A DNA stretch of 22,145 nucleotides from a virus. Every line of letters begins with the position of its first letter. Positions within the stretch are counted from its first letter, which is position 1. The stretch is taken from positions 1 to 22,145 of IMG/VR virus record IMGVR_UViG_3300021962_006197; one strand, given 5' to 3'. Under the pieces are notes generated by a model. It did not search any database and was not told the origin of the DNA. It saw only the letters and a list, made by a program, of their open reading frames with translations. The position numbers were made by a program, and so were the translations under genes. This document shows, in pieces, positions 20,936-22,145 of the stretch.

Positions 20936-22015
20936 TCAACCGATTGCAGGTGCGGTAAGAGCAACAGGAGTGTTCTCAGCAGCAGCAAGGTCAAGAGGGA
21001 AGTTGTGAGCGTTGCGCTCGTGCATCACTTCCATTCCGAGACCAGCACGATTGAGTACATCTGCCCAAGTATTCAGGACACGACCTTGACCATCGATGAT
21101 GGACTGGTTGAAGTTGAAACCGTTGAGGTTGAATGCCATGGTACTAACACCAAGAGCAGTGAACCAGATACCAACTACAGGCCATGCAGCAAGGAAGAAG
21201 TGCAGTGAACGGGAGTTATTGAAGGAAGCATATTGGAAAATAAGGCGACCAAAATAACCGTGAGCAGCTACAATGTTGTAGGTCTCTTCTTCTTGTCCGA
21301 ACTTGTAACCGTAGTTCTGGGATTCTTGTTCAGTCGTTTCACGAACGAGTGAACTTGTGACCAGAGATCCATGCATAGCAGAGAACAGAGAACCACCGAA
21401 TACACCAGCCACCCCAAGCATGTGGAAAGGGTGCATGAGGATATTATGTTCTGCCTGGAAAACAAGCATGTAGTTAAATGTACCTGAAATTCCAAGAGGC
21501 ATGGCGTCAGAGAAGGAACCTTGTCCAAAGGGATATACAAGGAACACTGCAGAAGCAGCAGCAACGGGTGCGCTGTAGGCAACACAAATCCAAGGACGCA
21601 TACCAAGTCGGTAAGAAAGTTCCCATTCGCGGCCCATGTAAGCATAGATACCAATTAGAAAGTGGAATACGACCAATTGAAATGGTCCTCCATTATATAG
21701 CCACTCATCAAGAGAGGCAGCTTCCCAGATGGGATAAAAGTGCAGTCCAATTGCGTTGGACGAAGGAATAACAGCACCAGAAATGATGTTGTTTCCGTAC
21801 ATTAGTGAACCAGCAACTGGTTCACGGATACCGTCGATGTCTACAGGAGGAGCACCGATGAAGGCAATAATGAAGCAAGTGGTAGCAGCAAGCAGAGTTG
21901 GGATCATTAGAACGCCGAACCAACCTACATATAGGCGGTTATCAGTTGAAGTTACCCAGTTGCAGAACTGTTCCCAAATATTCGATTGTCGTTGTTGTGA
22001 AATTGCAGTAGTCAT
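20936..22015 (-). CDS. psbA: Photosystem II D1 protein (high-light, E130 type)
   Basis: The protein is 359 aa with standard D1 numbering throughout: TyrZ Y161, manganese ligands D170, E189, H332, E333, H337, D342, A344, P680 ligand H198, iron ligands H215 and H272, and QB-site S264. Residue 130 is Glu, the mark of the high-light D1:2 form in marine cyanobacteria. A 15-residue extension after A344 would be removed by the host CtpA protease. The gene is uninterrupted, with no intron. D1 turns over rapidly in light, and the phage copy keeps photosystem II working during infection. The DNA is GC-richer than the phage core genes, suggesting host origin. Confidence 0.98.
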   Translation of the reverse strand: MTTAISQQRQSNIWEQFCNWVTSTDNRLYVGWFGVLMIPTLLAATTCFIIAFIGAPPVDIDGIREPVAGSLMYGNNIISGAVIPSSNAIGLHFYPIWEAASLDEWLYNGGPFQLVVFHFLIGIYAYMGREWELSYRLGMRPWICVAYSAPVAAASAVFLVYPFGQGSFSDAMPLGISGTFNYMLVFQAEHNILMHPFHMLGVAGVFGGSLFSAMHGSLVTSSLVRETTEQESQNYGYKFGQEEETYNIVAAHGYFGRLIFQYASFNNSRSLHFFLAAWPVVGIWFTALGVSTMAFNLNGFNFNQSIIDGQGRVLNTWADVLNRAGLGMEVMHERNAHNFPLDLAAAENTPVALTAPAIG

Positions 22016-22145
22016 TTTTTAAAAAGTAAGTAGTCCATCAGGGAAATGGTGGAGATACTTATTTCCTAGACACCCTAAGTCTAGGATATGAGAGACGCAT
22101 TTATACTCCCCATAGGTCTCGGTTCGTGGGAGTTACAAAGATTAA
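22016..22145 (-). promoter_or_regulatory. psbA leader with two hairpins
   Basis: This 130-base stretch has no ORF. On the minus strand it holds TATAAATG (22105-22098, one base from the late octamer), a CCTAGAC / GTCTAGG hairpin with a 7-base loop (22085-22065), and a weaker GGAAAT / ATTTCC hairpin (6 bp) nearer the gene. A further ACTCCC / GGGAGT pair lies near the right edge. No ribosome binding site precedes the psbA ATG; the last bases are TTTTTAAAAA. The leader may control translation or stability. Confidence 0.45.

Noticed and set aside
22103-22135. GGTTCG-containing stretch resembling a tRNA T-arm
   Set aside because: No acceptor, D or anticodon stem can be built around it on either strand.

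Overview
The window is part of the genome of a T4-like cyanophage (a myovirus infecting marine Synechococcus or Prochlorococcus). The evidence is the mix of T4 core genes (gp4, gp48, gp53, gp32, gp59, gp33, a gp54/gp19-like tube protein) with genes typical of cyanophages: psbA, psbD, gnd, speD, phoH, thyX and a DUF1825 protein. The DNA is AT-rich. Genes are packed tightly with ATGA/TAATG overlaps, and there is no rRNA, tRNA, IS element or CRISPR array.

Left end (1-3198): baseplate and head-completion genes. A minus-strand tail-tube-fold gene runs off the window edge. It diverges from a plus-strand run of gp4, gp48 and gp53, which has T4-type late promoter octamers ahead of it.

From 3201 to the right end every gene is on the minus strand, so transcription runs right to left. 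In that direction the order is: psbA, three small membrane/LOG genes, psbD and a conserved small ORF (photosynthesis block, with hairpin terminators after psbA and psbD); gnd; a group of micro-genes; HNH endonuclease; glutaredoxin; several phage-specific unknowns; speD; more micro-genes including a DUF4278 protein; a terminator; thyX; an unusual array of four carbamoyltransferase half-genes in domain order C-N-C-N; a small conserved gene; phoH; a DUF6445-like dioxygenase; a PD-(D/E)XK exonuclease; a textbook sigma70-type promoter; then gp33, gp59, DUF1825, a 2OG-Fe(II) oxygenase and gp32.

The genes fit one programme. D1 and D2 maintain photosystem II, Gnd yields NADPH and pentose phosphate, ThyX and glutaredoxin supply or support deoxynucleotide synthesis, and gp32/gp59/exonuclease/PhoH belong to the replication and early group. 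SpeD feeds polyamine synthesis. The least expected part is the double split carbamoyltransferase cassette, whose substrate is not evident (a glycan or a hydroxylated base are the two families of possibility). A LOG-family nucleotide hydrolase sits between psbA and psbD. At least eight genes of 33-55 codons, too short for common ORF cut-offs, were found by reading the minus strand directly.
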